Assembly (NCBI RefSeq): GCF_020639365.1
Contig: NZ_JAINUL010000001.1
Coordinates: 1,214,059 to 1,278,058, forward strand
Origin: Streptomyces flavotricini
GTDB taxonomy: Bacteria; Actinomycetota; Actinomycetes; Streptomycetales; Streptomycetaceae
Direction of reading: 5' to 3'
DNA: 64,000 nt
The position numbers and the translations under genes were made by a program. Below, one piece after another: positions 8,610-17,063 of the stretch; the first letter of the stretch is position 1; each line of letters begins with the position of its first letter. The notes under the pieces are model-generated. The model worked only from the letters and a program-made list of their open reading frames with translations, did not search any database and was not told the origin of the DNA.

Positions 8610-9448
8610 CGGCCGGCCCCCACGGCCCCGGCCGGGGCCTCCCGCACCGCGGGGGCCGCAGCCCGCCCACCGTGCTGCGGGCGCGGCAGGTGCCGTACGA
8701 CGGGCAGCGAACCGGCGCGGACCCGCGGGCGCGGCACCACCAGCAGGGCCCCGCCGAGGAGCACGGTGGCCACGATCGCGTCGAGCCAGTAGTGGTTGGC
8801 GGTGCCGACGACCACGAGCAGCGTCACCAGCGGGTGCAGCAGCCACAGCACCCGCCAGCGGGACCGGGTGGCGGCGATCATGCCGAGCGCCAGCATCAGC
8901 GCCCATCCGAAGTGCAGCGAGGGCATGGCGGCGAACTGGTTGGCCATGGTGTCGGTGGCGGGCGCGGCCCGGTAGACCGAGGGCCCGTAGACCTGCGCGG
9001 TGTCCACGAGGTGCGCGGCGCCGAGCATGCGCGGCGGCGCGAGCGGGAAGGCGAGGTGCAGCGCGAGGGCGGCGCCGGTCAGGACGGCGAGCACGCGCCG
9101 GGCCCAGAGGTAATGGCCGGGCCTGCGCACGTACAGCCAGATCAGGAAGAGCACGGTCGCCGGGAAGTGCACGGCCGCGTAGTAGGTGTTCGCCGTGTGC
9201 ACGAGGGCGTCCCCGTGCAGGAGCAGCCGCTGGATCGCGCCCTCGCCCGGCAGGTGCAGGGTGCGCTCGGCGTCCCAGATCCGGCCGGCGTTGCGGAACG
9301 CCTCTTCGGTGCGGTCGGTGGAGAGCATCCGGCCGGTCTTGTAGACGGCGAACAGGCCCGCGACGAGCAGCAGCTCGCGTATGAGTCGGCGCCTCGGACT
9401 CGCTGCCGGGCCGTCGGCCGGCCCTGCGGGTGTGGTGTGGGAGCTCAT
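8606..9448 (-). CDS. PAP2 superfamily membrane phosphatase/phosphotransferase
   Basis: A 280-residue membrane protein of the PAP2 superfamily. The catalytic motif PSLHFGW and the later NHYWLDA motif (histidine and aspartate of the charge-relay pair) are visible; the pattern fits the inositol-phosphotransferase (Aur1-like) branch rather than undecaprenyl-phosphate phosphatases. About six helices are predicted. ATG at 9448 follows a GGGGGAA stretch. The gene is transcribed away from a tetR-type gene across a 171-bp region packed with palindromes, so it is probably the repressor's target, together with the coupled DMT transporter gene. The reaction could be dephosphorylation or headgroup transfer. 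Confidence 0.85.
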   Translation of the reverse strand: MSSHTTPAGPADGPAASPRRRLIRELLLVAGLFAVYKTGRMLSTDRTEEAFRNAGRIWDAERTLHLPGEGAIQRLLLHGDALVHTANTYYAAVHFPATVLFLIWLYVRRPGHYLWARRVLAVLTGAALALHLAFPLAPPRMLGAAHLVDTAQVYGPSVYRAAPATDTMANQFAAMPSLHFGWALMLALGMIAATRSRWRVLWLLHPLVTLLVVVGTANHYWLDAIVATVLLGGALLVVPRPRVRAGSLPVVRHLPRPQHGGRAAAPAVREAPAGAVGAGR

Positions 9449-9492
9449 TTCCCCCGCTTCCTTTTCTCTGTGCTCGCGCGCCGCCTGTACGC

Positions 9493-9570
9493 GGACATCG
9501 ACACGCCAGTGTATCGATACATTCGCGTATCGATACGCAGGTGTACCGATACGCTCGCGTTCCCGTACAC
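9493..9570. promoter_or_regulatory. Array of 16-bp-phased palindromic operator-like sites
   Basis: Three related 14-bp sites begin at 9509, 9525 and 9541, exactly 16 bp apart. The middle one (GCGTATCGATACGC) is a perfect palindrome, the first contains the perfect 12-mer TGTATCGATACA, and the third differs from the middle one at two positions. Weaker copies in the same phase begin at 9493 (10 of 14) and 9557 (9 of 14). They fill the region between the divergent PAP2 and tetR genes. Inference: cooperative binding sites for the TetR protein encoded at 9620. Confidence 0.75.
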
Positions 9571-9619
9571 TTTCCCCAGGAACCATCACCTGCGGAGCCC
9601 CCGAGGAGAGCCGCTCACC

Positions 9620-10273
9620 ATGACGTCGACGCCGCCTGCCGCGCGCCGCTCCAAGATCACCCCGGAACGGGTGCAGGAGTTCTACGACGCCGTCCTGGAG
9701 CAGCTGCGTGAGCACGGGTACGAGGCGCTGACCATGGAAGGCGTCGCCGCCCGGGCCTGCTGCGGGAAGTCGACCCTCTACCGGCAGTGGAAGACCAAGC
9801 CCCAGCTCGTCGCGGCGGCGCTGCGCGCGCACCGGCAGGGCACCCTGGCCGGGGTGGACACCGGGACGCTCGCCGGCGACCTGCGCGAGGCGGCCCGGAT
9901 CGCGGCCGGCAACTCGGGGCGCGACACCCGGCTCACGCAGGCGCTCGGGCACGCGGTGCTGAGCGACGAGGAGCTGCAGGCGGCGCTGCGCGAGGCGCTG
10001 GTCGAGCCGGAGCTGGCCGCGTTCGACGCGATGGTGGCGCGGGCCGTGGCCCGCGGCGAGATCGCGGAGGACCATCCGGCCACGGAGTTCCTGCCGGCGC
10101 AGCTGATGGGCGTCATGCGCATCCGGCCGGTGCTGGAGGGGCGGTACGCCGACGCCGACTACCTGGTGCGGTTCGTCGACGCGGCCCTGCTCCCCGCTCT
10201 GGGCCTGGTACCCGTACGCGTACCCGCCCCGGCCGACCCGGACCCGGACCCGCACCGGGCCGAGACCCCCTGA
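9620..10273 (+). CDS. TetR family transcriptional regulator
   Basis: A 217-residue regulator. The N-terminal helix-turn-helix spans roughly residues 12-60 and contains the typical MEGVAARACCGKSTLYRQW recognition segment; the C-terminal part resembles the TetR_C ligand-binding domain that follows it in many actinobacterial regulators. Two adjacent Cys precede the recognition helix. GAGGAG precedes the ATG by nine bases. The gene is divergent from the PAP2/DMT operon, and the array of palindromes between them is the likely operator for self- and target-repression. The ligand is unknown. A strong hairpin lies 84 bp downstream of its stop. Confidence 0.9.
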   Translation: MTSTPPAARRSKITPERVQEFYDAVLEQLREHGYEALTMEGVAARACCGKSTLYRQWKTKPQLVAAALRAHRQGTLAGVDTGTLAGDLREAARIAAGNSGRDTRLTQALGHAVLSDEELQAALREALVEPELAAFDAMVARAVARGEIAEDHPATEFLPAQLMGVMRIRPVLEGRYADADYLVRFVDAALLPALGLVPVRVPAPADPDPDPHRAETP

Positions 10274-10357
10274 ACCGGTGGGCCGCCGTCACCGATGACC
10301 GGACGGCGACCCGCCCGCGCTGCCTCGTGGGGACGGCGGCAGCGCGCCACCCGGACG

Positions 10358-10395
10358 GGGCGGTGGTCACTCACTCGAGGGAGTGACCACCGCCC
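10358..10395 (+). terminator. Hairpin terminator downstream of the tetR gene
   Basis: Perfect 15-bp arms (10358-10372 and 10381-10395) enclose an eight-base loop. It lies between the convergent tetR and terD-like genes and probably serves both. There is no U-run, which is usual in high-GC actinobacteria. Confidence 0.75.
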
Positions 10396-10504
10396 GGTCT
10401 GTGCGGCCTCACCTGCGGCGCTCGCCTCAGGCCTTCACCTCGGGCCCGCACCTCGGACTCCCGCCTCGGGCCCTCACTTCACGGTCCTGCACCAGAGCTC
10501 CGCT

Positions 10505-11059
10505 TCAGGAGCGCGGTGCGCCCATGGCCCGGGCGAACTCCTCCGGGTCCGCGTCGAAGCCCCGTACTGCGGCGTCCAGCGACCAGACCCCCGAACCGTC
10601 CCGCGTGAACTCCGCGATCGTGGCCGCCGTGGCGGCCGGGACCCCCGCGAAGTCGCTCACCGCGAGGTCGGCGTAGCCCTCCCGGATCCGCACCCCCGTA
10701 CCGCCTATGGCCGCGAAGGTCTTCGTACGGGCGCCCCGCTGCCCGGTGTCCTGGATGACCACGCCGACCACCACCCGCCCCAACGCGGGTGCCATCCGGT
10801 CCAGTTCGACGGTCATCACCTCGTCGAAGCCGAAGCCCTGACCGGTGTGGCTGTCGCGGTTCAAGGTGATGGTGCCGTCGGGAGAGCGGCTGCCGAAGTG
10901 CACCAGGTGGACGGGCTCCCCGTGGGGGTCCGCGGCGCCGTACACCGCCGCGATGATGTCCAGGTCGTGGGCGGGCGTGCCCGCGGGGCTCGGATCCCAC
11001 CGCAGCGCGATCTCCACCTTGGCCAGGCTCTTGCGTACTCCGCTCGTCGAAGTGCTCAC
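10505..11059 (-). CDS. TerD family protein
   Basis: A 184-residue protein of the TerD/CABP family, beta-rich cytoplasmic proteins linked to tellurite resistance, calcium binding and stress or phage response in bacteria. Family signatures visible are LRWDPSPAG near the N-terminus, the DLDIIAAVYG strand, the SPDGTITLNRDSHTGQG loop and the DEVMTVELDRM segment with acidic Ca2+-ligand residues. No other ter genes lie next to it, so it is one of the stand-alone TerD copies common in Streptomyces. It faces the tetR gene across a shared terminator. Confidence 0.88.
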   Translation of the reverse strand: MSTSTSGVRKSLAKVEIALRWDPSPAGTPAHDLDIIAAVYGAADPHGEPVHLVHFGSRSPDGTITLNRDSHTGQGFGFDEVMTVELDRMAPALGRVVVGVVIQDTGQRGARTKTFAAIGGTGVRIREGYADLAVSDFAGVPAATAATIAEFTRDGSGVWSLDAAVRGFDADPEEFARAMGAPRS

Positions 11060-11171
11060 CGAACTCCCCCTCCGCTTGCCGGGTGTTGCCCGCCCATGCT
11101 GTCACGCGGCGGCCCGTTCGGCCCGGACGAGCGTACGTTCCCGGCCACTTGAGCCGGATACCGTCCGCCCC

Positions 11172-12407
11172 TCAGGCCCCGGGCAGGACGCGTACGGTCT
11201 CCACCCAGTCCGGCGGCCGCGGCGCCTCGGCCCCGATCAGCGCGGCGATCAGCCGGCAGGAGGGGGTCTCGTCCGGCCACGGCGTGTACCCGTCGGTCAG
11301 GACGACGACGATGTTCGGCCGGTCCGGCGCCGCCAGCGCGGCGCGGATGCCGACGCGCATGTCGGTGCCGCCGCCCCCGGCCAGGGTCACCTGCTCGGTG
11401 CTCGTCACCCGGGACACGGTGTGCACGTCCGCGTCACAGGCCAGGACGGCGACCCGGTTGCCGCGCACCCCCACCTCCCGCAGCACGCCGGTGACCTCGC
11501 CGAGCGCGGCGGCGATCGCGTCCTCGCCCATCGACCCCGAGGTGTCGACGACGATCGCGACCCGCGGCAGCGGCCGGCGCAGGCTCGGCAGCACCACGCG
11601 GCCGCCGAGCGCCGCAGTGCGCCGCGAGGGGCGGCGGTAGGTGTAGTCCACGGCCCCGCCCGCCCAGGCGGCGGCCTCCCGTACCGCCCCGGACAGTGCG
11701 CGGCGCCAGTCGACGGTGGGCTCCAGCAGCTCCTGCGCCCACCGCTGCCAGCCGCCCGGGAGCCTGCCCCGGGCCTTCTGGTGGGCGCGCATGGCCTGGG
11801 CGGTCTGCCGGCGCAGCGCCTCCGCCTCGACCGCGCCGATCCTGGCGGGACCCGCGGCCTCGCCCAGCTCCCAGGGCATCGCGGTGCCGTGGGCGCCCGA
11901 GCCGCAGTCCGGTGCGCGCGGCGGGGTGGCGGGGATCGCGGACAGGTACGTCTCGAACATCCCGCCGGCGGCGAGGCCGAACAGCCGGGGCTCCATCCGC
12001 CCCTCGGGCAGCGCCAGCCCGTCGGCGATCAGGTCGTCGTTGATCTCGCAGTCCTGGGCGATGTTGACGCGGCGGTGGTCGCGCTGGTCGGCGGCCGGCA
12101 GCCGGTCGGCGCGGGCGTGGTGGTCGCGCAGCAGGTGGGCCACCTCGTGGATCCACACCCCGGCCAGTTCCGCGACCGGCGTCGCGTCGACGAAGGCGGG
12201 CGAGACGTAGCAGCGCCAGTGCCGGTCCACGCCCATCGTCGGAACCCCGGCCGAGGGAACCACCGTGAGCGCGTACAGGGCGGAGGCGAGGTACGGCCGG
12301 GCCTCGGCCGCCTTGTACCGGGCGGCCAGCAGCTTCGCCCGGTCCAGGCGGACCCCCGCGGGGGCTCCGTCCTCGGGCGCGCCGCGCGTCGGGCCGTCGA
12401 TGGGCAC
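11172..12407 (-). CDS. DUF2201-type putative metallopeptidase with VWA domain
   Basis: A 411-residue two-part protein. The N-terminal half has a zinc-peptidase signature HEVAH (HExxH) within a GVWIHEVAHLLRDHH helix. The C-terminal half (about residues 270-411) is a von Willebrand A-like domain with a MIDAS motif DTSGSMGE, the Thr in GGGGTDMR and a later LTDG. The GTG start at 12407 is chosen because GGGGGAG stands just upstream; it leaves a 13-base gap from the stop of the MoxR ATPase. In MoxR/VWA pairs the ATPase usually remodels a metal-dependent client through the VWA partner. Last gene of a tightly packed four-gene operon. Confidence 0.85.
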   Translation of the reverse strand: MPIDGPTRGAPEDGAPAGVRLDRAKLLAARYKAAEARPYLASALYALTVVPSAGVPTMGVDRHWRCYVSPAFVDATPVAELAGVWIHEVAHLLRDHHARADRLPAADQRDHRRVNIAQDCEINDDLIADGLALPEGRMEPRLFGLAAGGMFETYLSAIPATPPRAPDCGSGAHGTAMPWELGEAAGPARIGAVEAEALRRQTAQAMRAHQKARGRLPGGWQRWAQELLEPTVDWRRALSGAVREAAAWAGGAVDYTYRRPSRRTAALGGRVVLPSLRRPLPRVAIVVDTSGSMGEDAIAAALGEVTGVLREVGVRGNRVAVLACDADVHTVSRVTSTEQVTLAGGGGTDMRVGIRAALAAPDRPNIVVVLTDGYTPWPDETPSCRLIAALIGAEAPRPPDWVETVRVLPGA

Positions 12408-12420
12408 GCTCCCCCGCCCG

Positions 12421-13623
12421 TCAGCCGCCGCCCGGCAGGGCGCCCGAGAGCTGGAGCAGTTCCACGAACGCGTCGATCCCGGCGGGCACCGGCCAGTCCA
12501 GGTCGCGCATGGCGGCCAGGTCGGTGGCCGCACGCGCCGCCACGTCGGGCACGCCCGCGTCGACCGCCTTGGCGAGGACCGCCCAGCCGGCCTCCCAGCG
12601 CGGCCGGGTGAGCTCGCCCTGGACGGCGGCGACCACGGCGATGAGGAAGGCCAGCTGCCGGTCGCCGCGTTCGGGCAGGGCGAAGGCGTCCGGGTCGGCG
12701 AGGACCCGGTCCGGATCGGGCAGGTCGAGGTGTTCCAGGTACGAGAGCAGCTCGATCCCGGCCGCGTCCCCGACGGCCCCGGTGAGCGCGGCGGCCAGCG
12801 CCTCCCGGCCGGCGCCGGCCGCGTACCCGGTGGCCAGCAGGCGCAGCGCCATCTCCCACGTGCGCGGGGAGGGCCAGGCACGGCCGCGGCCCTCGGCCTC
12901 GTTCGGCATGTGGTGGACCAGGCCGGGCCGGGCGGTCAGGAAGCCGGAGATCACGCCGCGGGCGCGGGCGACGGCACCGGAGGCGCGGGCGGGGTCGACG
13001 GCCGGGATGGCCGCCTCGGGCCAGGTGCCGGCGAGGCCGCGGGCCACGGTGCGCGGGTCGTGGGTCCAGTCGAGGTGGACGAAGCGGTTGGCCAGCGGCG
13101 GGCTGAGGTGCCAGCCGTCGGCCGCACTGGAGGGCGGATTGGCCGCGGCGACGATCCGTACGGACTCGGGCAGGACGAGGCTGCCGATGCGGCGCTCCAG
13201 GACCACGCGCAGCAGGGCCGCCTGCACGGCGGGCGGGGCGGAGGACAGCTCGTCGAAGAACAGCAGTCCGTGGCCGGTGCGAGCGAGGCGGACCGCCCAG
13301 TCCGGCGGGGCCATGGGCACGCCGGTGGTCGCCGGGTCGTCCCCGACGATGGGCAGCCCGGCGAAGTCGGAGGGCTCGTGGACGCTGGCGATGACGGTCT
13401 CCAGCCCGACACCGAGGGCGGTGGCGAGCTGTTGCATGCCGGCGGACTTGCCGATGCCCGGCTCGCCCCACAGCAGGACGGGCTGATTGGCCGTCACGGC
13501 CAGGGCCAGTGCTTCGAGTTGGGGGTTGGTCCCGGGTTCGGTGCGGGCGGCGCGGAGCCGGGCGCCCAGGGCGTCGGCGGCCGCCAGGGCCCGCGGCGGC
13601 TGCGGCTGCGGCTCGGTACTCAT
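12421..13623 (-). CDS. MoxR-type AAA+ ATPase
   Basis: A 400-residue AAA+ ATPase. The P-loop reads GEPGIGKS near residue 55, Walker B LLFFDELSSA, and a sensor-1-like VAAANPPSSAADG follows; this is the MoxR/ChlI-like branch that acts as a chaperone with VWA proteins. The start ATG overlaps the stop of the ankyrin gene by four bases and is preceded by GGAGAGG. The DUF2201-VWA gene follows directly and is the expected partner. The long upstream in-frame extension is a shadow of the ankyrin gene and was not used. Confidence 0.9.
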   Translation of the reverse strand: MSTEPQPQPPRALAAADALGARLRAARTEPGTNPQLEALALAVTANQPVLLWGEPGIGKSAGMQQLATALGVGLETVIASVHEPSDFAGLPIVGDDPATTGVPMAPPDWAVRLARTGHGLLFFDELSSAPPAVQAALLRVVLERRIGSLVLPESVRIVAAANPPSSAADGWHLSPPLANRFVHLDWTHDPRTVARGLAGTWPEAAIPAVDPARASGAVARARGVISGFLTARPGLVHHMPNEAEGRGRAWPSPRTWEMALRLLATGYAAGAGREALAAALTGAVGDAAGIELLSYLEHLDLPDPDRVLADPDAFALPERGDRQLAFLIAVVAAVQGELTRPRWEAGWAVLAKAVDAGVPDVAARAATDLAAMRDLDWPVPAGIDAFVELLQLSGALPGGG

Positions 13624-15398
13624 GCCTCTCCGGGCTCCTCGTCGGCCTCGCGCTCTTCCATGTACTCGTCGAACCACTCGGAGCCGATGTCCGGGAACTC
13701 CTCCTCCACCCGGCTGCGCAGGAAGCGCAGATCGGAGCGCTTGTAGCGGCGGACCACCTGCCCCAGCGACAGGTCCGCCTCGTCGAGGACGTCGATCCGG
13801 CTGCCGGCCGCGAGGTACGCCCGCACCAGCTCCGCGGAGCCCCCGAACTGGACCGCGAGCTGGAGCGGGGTGAGTCCCGTCTTGGTCCGGGCCTCCAGGT
13901 CCAGGCCCGCCGCCAGCAGCCGCGGCAGGAGCACCTCGTGGTCGAGGAGGTGCAGCTCGTGCAGCAGGGTGCGCCCGCGGGCGTCGCGGACCCGGGGGTC
14001 CGTGCCGGCGTCGAGCAGCGCGACCACGCCGGGGGTGTCGCCGTGCTGGGCGCGCAGGAACAGCTCCCGGCGCTCCTCCCGCAGGGCGCGCGGCAGCCGT
14101 CCCTCCCCGGTGGTCCAGGTCTGCTGCACGGCGAAGCAGCCCTGGATCGCTCCGCCGAACGCCCGCATGGCGCGCTCGCGTTGCTGCTCCTCGGGGCTGT
14201 GCGGAAGCAGGTCGAGCACCCCGCCCTGGGAGCGGACCTGGTGCCACTCGCCTCGGCAGCGCACCCGTACGGCTCTGGCCTCGGCGGGGCCGGGCGGACC
14301 GGCGGCGGGACCCGCCGCGGGGAACAGGGCGGCGGTGACGAGCGGATGGAGCTCGTCCGGGGTGATCCGGCCGGTGCGGACCAGTTCGAGGTCGGGGAGG
14401 CGCTTCCAGGCGAACAGCGGCAGCCGCGGCACGTCCTTCAGCTCGTCCCAGCCGGCCACCCTGGCCCGGAGCCGGTCGCCCGGACCGGAGCCGGCGGGTT
14501 CCACCAGCAGGTTGCCGCGCCAGTGCACGGGCAGCCGGAACCTCTCGCCGGAACCGGTCGCGGCGAGACGGCGTACTTCCGCCGCGAGCCGTGTCAGGTC
14601 GATCGTGGAAGAGCCCATGACGGTTTCGGGCTCCGCCACGCGGCCGTACCGCGGGACCTCCGGGGGCGCGGTCAGGTCCCGTTCGACGCCGGCGGCCCCG
14701 TACGCCTCGGCGTACTGTCCGCGGGCGTGCAGCAGGGCCGTCCACTCGGCGTGCCCGGCCGGGTCGGCCGGGCCGGGGTCGGCGGTGGGCAGCTCGCCGG
14801 GAGGCACGGGGGTGCCGTCCGGGCGGAAGAAGGGGAGCCGGGCCGCGCCGCCGGTGTGGCGTTCGCGCAGTGCGGCGGTGTGCCGGGCGTCCCAGAGCGG
14901 GCGGACCGCGGTCCAGTCCTCGATGCGCGGTTCGTTGACGGCTCCGGAGTGGACGCGGCCGAGTTCGGCCGGGTGCACCGGCGCGCAGTGCAGCCGCAAC
15001 CGCTGCGGGCCGTCGATCATCGCGCCGGTGGTCACCGACAGCGCGGGCGCGTCGGCGCCGGCTCCGTAGCGGGCCAGCAGGACGCGTACGTCGGGCTCGA
15101 TGGTCGTGCGGCCGCCCAGCACCCGGGGCAGGTGCCAGCGCACCAGGTCCGGAGCGAGGTGGCGCAGGTCCTCCTCCACCGCTTCCGCCACCGCCGCTCC
15201 GTGGCGGGCGGCGAGTCCGGGCAGGTCGAGGCGGACGTCCACGGCGGCGGCCGCGCAGGCCGCGCGCCAGTCGCCGGCCAGCCGGTGCGCGGTGGCGCGC
15301 TCGATCATCCAGCCGGGTACGGCGTGGCGGCGGATCCGCTGCCAGGCCGGGCCGTCCTCTGCCAGGAACCCTCCGGGCAGTTCGGCGCGGGCGTTCAT
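13620..15398 (-). CDS. Ankyrin-repeat protein of unknown function
   Basis: A 592-residue protein. Residues 1-440 match no family I recognise; they are rich in Arg, Ala and Pro and contain a Trp-rich segment (PGWMIERATAHRLAGDW). Residues about 450-560 form two to three ankyrin-like repeats, for example ARGRTLLHELHLLDHEVLL and KTGLTPLQLAVQFGGSAEL. The C-terminus is very acidic. The ATG at 15398 overlaps the stop of the upstream leucine-rich-repeat gene (ATGA) and its own stop overlaps the MoxR start, so all are co-translated. It could be the recognition or client protein of the MoxR/VWA machine. Confidence 0.8.
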   Translation of the reverse strand: MNARAELPGGFLAEDGPAWQRIRRHAVPGWMIERATAHRLAGDWRAACAAAAVDVRLDLPGLAARHGAAVAEAVEEDLRHLAPDLVRWHLPRVLGGRTTIEPDVRVLLARYGAGADAPALSVTTGAMIDGPQRLRLHCAPVHPAELGRVHSGAVNEPRIEDWTAVRPLWDARHTAALRERHTGGAARLPFFRPDGTPVPPGELPTADPGPADPAGHAEWTALLHARGQYAEAYGAAGVERDLTAPPEVPRYGRVAEPETVMGSSTIDLTRLAAEVRRLAATGSGERFRLPVHWRGNLLVEPAGSGPGDRLRARVAGWDELKDVPRLPLFAWKRLPDLELVRTGRITPDELHPLVTAALFPAAGPAAGPPGPAEARAVRVRCRGEWHQVRSQGGVLDLLPHSPEEQQRERAMRAFGGAIQGCFAVQQTWTTGEGRLPRALREERRELFLRAQHGDTPGVVALLDAGTDPRVRDARGRTLLHELHLLDHEVLLPRLLAAGLDLEARTKTGLTPLQLAVQFGGSAELVRAYLAAGSRIDVLDEADLSLGQVVRRYKRSDLRFLRSRVEEEFPDIGSEWFDEYMEEREADEEPGEA

Positions 15399-16534
15399 CG
15401 GTACACGCTCGCGATGGCGCCGAGGTCGGGGTGGGCGGGCCGGGCGGGCCGCAGGCGGGCGGTGAAGGACCGCTTCACCTTGCGGGGCAGGCCGGGGCCG
15501 AGGCCCACGTATTCCAGCGGGGAGTCCTCGGGCACCGCGGCCAGCAGGCACTTCGCGCCACGGCCGGTGAGCCCGGTGTGGCGCAGTTCGAGGCGGCGCA
15601 GCGGGCTGCCGGGGAGGGCGGCGGCCAGGGCGTACGCACCCTCGTCCCCGGTGCCGTTGCCGGCGGAGCCGAGGCTGCGCTCGGACATGGCCCGGCCGAG
15701 GTCGAGGGCTTCGATCCCGCCGAGGGCGTCGGCGAGGGCCCGGGCGCCGGCCGGGCCGATGCCGTTGCCGCCGAGGCCGAGGCGGACCGGCCGCGCGGGG
15801 TCGGCGGCCGCGGCGGCGGCCAGGATCGCGGTGCCTTCGTCGCCGAGGTGGTTGGCGGGGAGGTACAGCTCGCGCACCCCGGCCTCCCGGATGAGCGCCG
15901 CGAGCAGCGGTGCGGCCTCGGCGGTGAGGCCGTTGCCGCCGAGGAAGAGGCGTTCGAGCGGGGTCTCGCGGGTGCGCAGGGCGTCGAGGAGGAGGCGTAC
16001 GCCGTCGGTTCCGATGCCGGTGTTGACCAGGTCGAGGGTGCGCAGGGCGCGGTTGCGGCGCAGCAGGGCGGCGAGGGTGCGGGCGCCGTCTTCGAGGACC
16101 GGATTGCGCTTGAGCCACAGCGCTTTGACGCCGGTGTCGTCCGCGAGGGCTTCGGCGAGGGCGGTCACGCCGTCGGGGCCGATGCGGTTGCAGCCCAGGT
16201 AGAGGGTGTGCAGTCCGTGCCCGTCGGTGAGGGCGCCGGCGAGCGTGCGGGCGCCCTCGTCGCCGATGGAGTTGGTGCCGAGGAGCAGGTGCCGGGCGTG
16301 TCCGGATGCTGCGGCGACGGCGGCCACCCGGGCGGCGCCGGCCGGCCCGAGGCCCTGCTTGCACAGGTCGACTCGGCCGTCCGCGCGCAGGGTTCCGATC
16401 GGGAAGGTCTCGTCGGCCTCGACGGCCCGCTCCGCGGCGAGCCGCGCGAGCAGCGGGTCGAGCCCGGCCGGGTCGGCGACCGGCAGGTCGGGGTGCTCGA
16501 TCGCGGGGCAGCGTACGGGTGTCGGCTGTGTCAT
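15395..16534 (-). CDS. Leucine-rich-repeat protein (ribonuclease-inhibitor type)
   Basis: A 379-residue protein built mostly of about eight repeats of 28-30 residues in the ribonuclease-inhibitor style, with units such as LYLGCNRIGPDGVTALAEAL and LFLGGNGLTAEAAPLLAAL. Such solenoids bind other proteins; no signal peptide or membrane helix is visible, so it should act in the cytoplasm. The start at 16534 has GGAG eight bases upstream; the longer open frame passes through a tRNA-like gene and was rejected. First gene of the four-gene module with ankyrin, MoxR and VWA proteins. Confidence 0.85.
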   Translation of the reverse strand: MTQPTPVRCPAIEHPDLPVADPAGLDPLLARLAAERAVEADETFPIGTLRADGRVDLCKQGLGPAGAARVAAVAAASGHARHLLLGTNSIGDEGARTLAGALTDGHGLHTLYLGCNRIGPDGVTALAEALADDTGVKALWLKRNPVLEDGARTLAALLRRNRALRTLDLVNTGIGTDGVRLLLDALRTRETPLERLFLGGNGLTAEAAPLLAALIREAGVRELYLPANHLGDEGTAILAAAAAADPARPVRLGLGGNGIGPAGARALADALGGIEALDLGRAMSERSLGSAGNGTGDEGAYALAAALPGSPLRRLELRHTGLTGRGAKCLLAAVPEDSPLEYVGLGPGLPRKVKRSFTARLRPARPAHPDLGAIASVYR

Positions 16535-16602
16535 CACCACTCCACCGGTCCTTCGCCGGTGCCCGGCGTCCACAACGACATGGGAAAAGCATGAAGAAGA
16601 CG

Positions 16603-16675
16603 CAAGACCGGTCGGATTCGAACCGACGTCCTCCAGCTCGATGCGTGGGCGCGACGACCTCTGCGCTACGGCCTT
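16603..16675 (-). tRNA. tRNA-like gene with an abnormal anticodon arm (possible pseudo-tRNA)
   Basis: The 73-nt sequence folds as a tRNA at both ends: acceptor stem 5' AAGGCCG with 3' CGGTCTT (one G-T pair), U8 and A9, a D-stem GCGC or GCG, a five-base variable region AGGAC, and a perfect T-arm GTCGG-TTCGAAT-CCGAC. CCA is not encoded, as is usual in Streptomyces. The anticodon arm (positions 27-43) does not form five pairs: C-C-A pairs with T-G-G only if a C is bulged, and position 33 is not U in the standard register. I therefore cannot assign an anticodon. It could be a decayed or non-canonical tRNA. Confidence 0.55.
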
Positions 16676-16685
16676 GCTGCGGCAG

Positions 16686-16691
16686 ATCATA
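16686..16691 (-). promoter_or_regulatory. TATGAT -10-like box before the tRNA-like gene
   Basis: On the minus strand a TATGAT hexamer ends ten bases before the first base of the tRNA-like gene, the right distance for transcription starting at or near its 5' end. No convincing -35 hexamer is seen. Rare in such GC-rich DNA, it supports the view that the tRNA-like sequence is transcribed. Confidence 0.4.
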
Positions 16692-17063
16692 CCCATCCGC
16701 AGACTTGAACTCGATCACCAGTTTGAACGATCGCGGGCTGGAGGCAGGCATGTGCAATGTACGGACAAAGCGGACCTGCACCTCTTCGTCCGATAGCAGT
16801 GAGCTTCTGGTCATCCGTACGGTATTCGCCGCTCCCCCGGCCCCCTTTATCCCGTTCACTGCACAATTCGCCGGAGAAACGCCACTCACGCCGGATCGTT
16901 ACCTCAAGTTTTGCTCAATTGCAGTGACACCGCGGCGGGCGCCTTCCTAGCTTCCTCGTACACGCGTCACGACGCTTCTTGACGCCTTCGTACGAATCCG
17001 CGGTTCCCCCCGCTGCCGGCGATCCCCGCAGCGCATCCCGCGGCCCTGAGGAAAGAGTGCAGC

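Larger units (their letters stand above)
16535..17063. other. Divergent intergenic region with a tRNA-like gene
   Basis: This 529-bp stretch separates the leucine-rich-repeat operon from the binding-lipoprotein gene. It contains the 73-nt tRNA-like gene on the minus strand and, from about 16690 to 16960, sequence noticeably richer in A and T than its surroundings, probably holding the promoter of the lipoprotein gene. Open frames crossing it are read-through of the tRNA-like sequence. I see no other gene. Confidence 0.6.

Noticed and set aside
9597..9619. A plus-strand gene covering the TetR operator region as an N-terminal extension
   Set aside because: The frame from 8672 is antisense to the PAP2 gene; the helix-turn-helix begins just after the ATG at 9620.
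16690..16760. A second tRNA upstream, suggested by GAGTTCAAGTC on the minus strand
   Set aside because: The flanking bases do not form a T-stem or acceptor stem.
16535..16889. N-terminal extensions of the LRR and ankyrin frames through the tRNA-like gene
   Set aside because: The peptide contains the typical read-through of a T-arm (GSNPTG-like) and the real starts have better ribosome sites.
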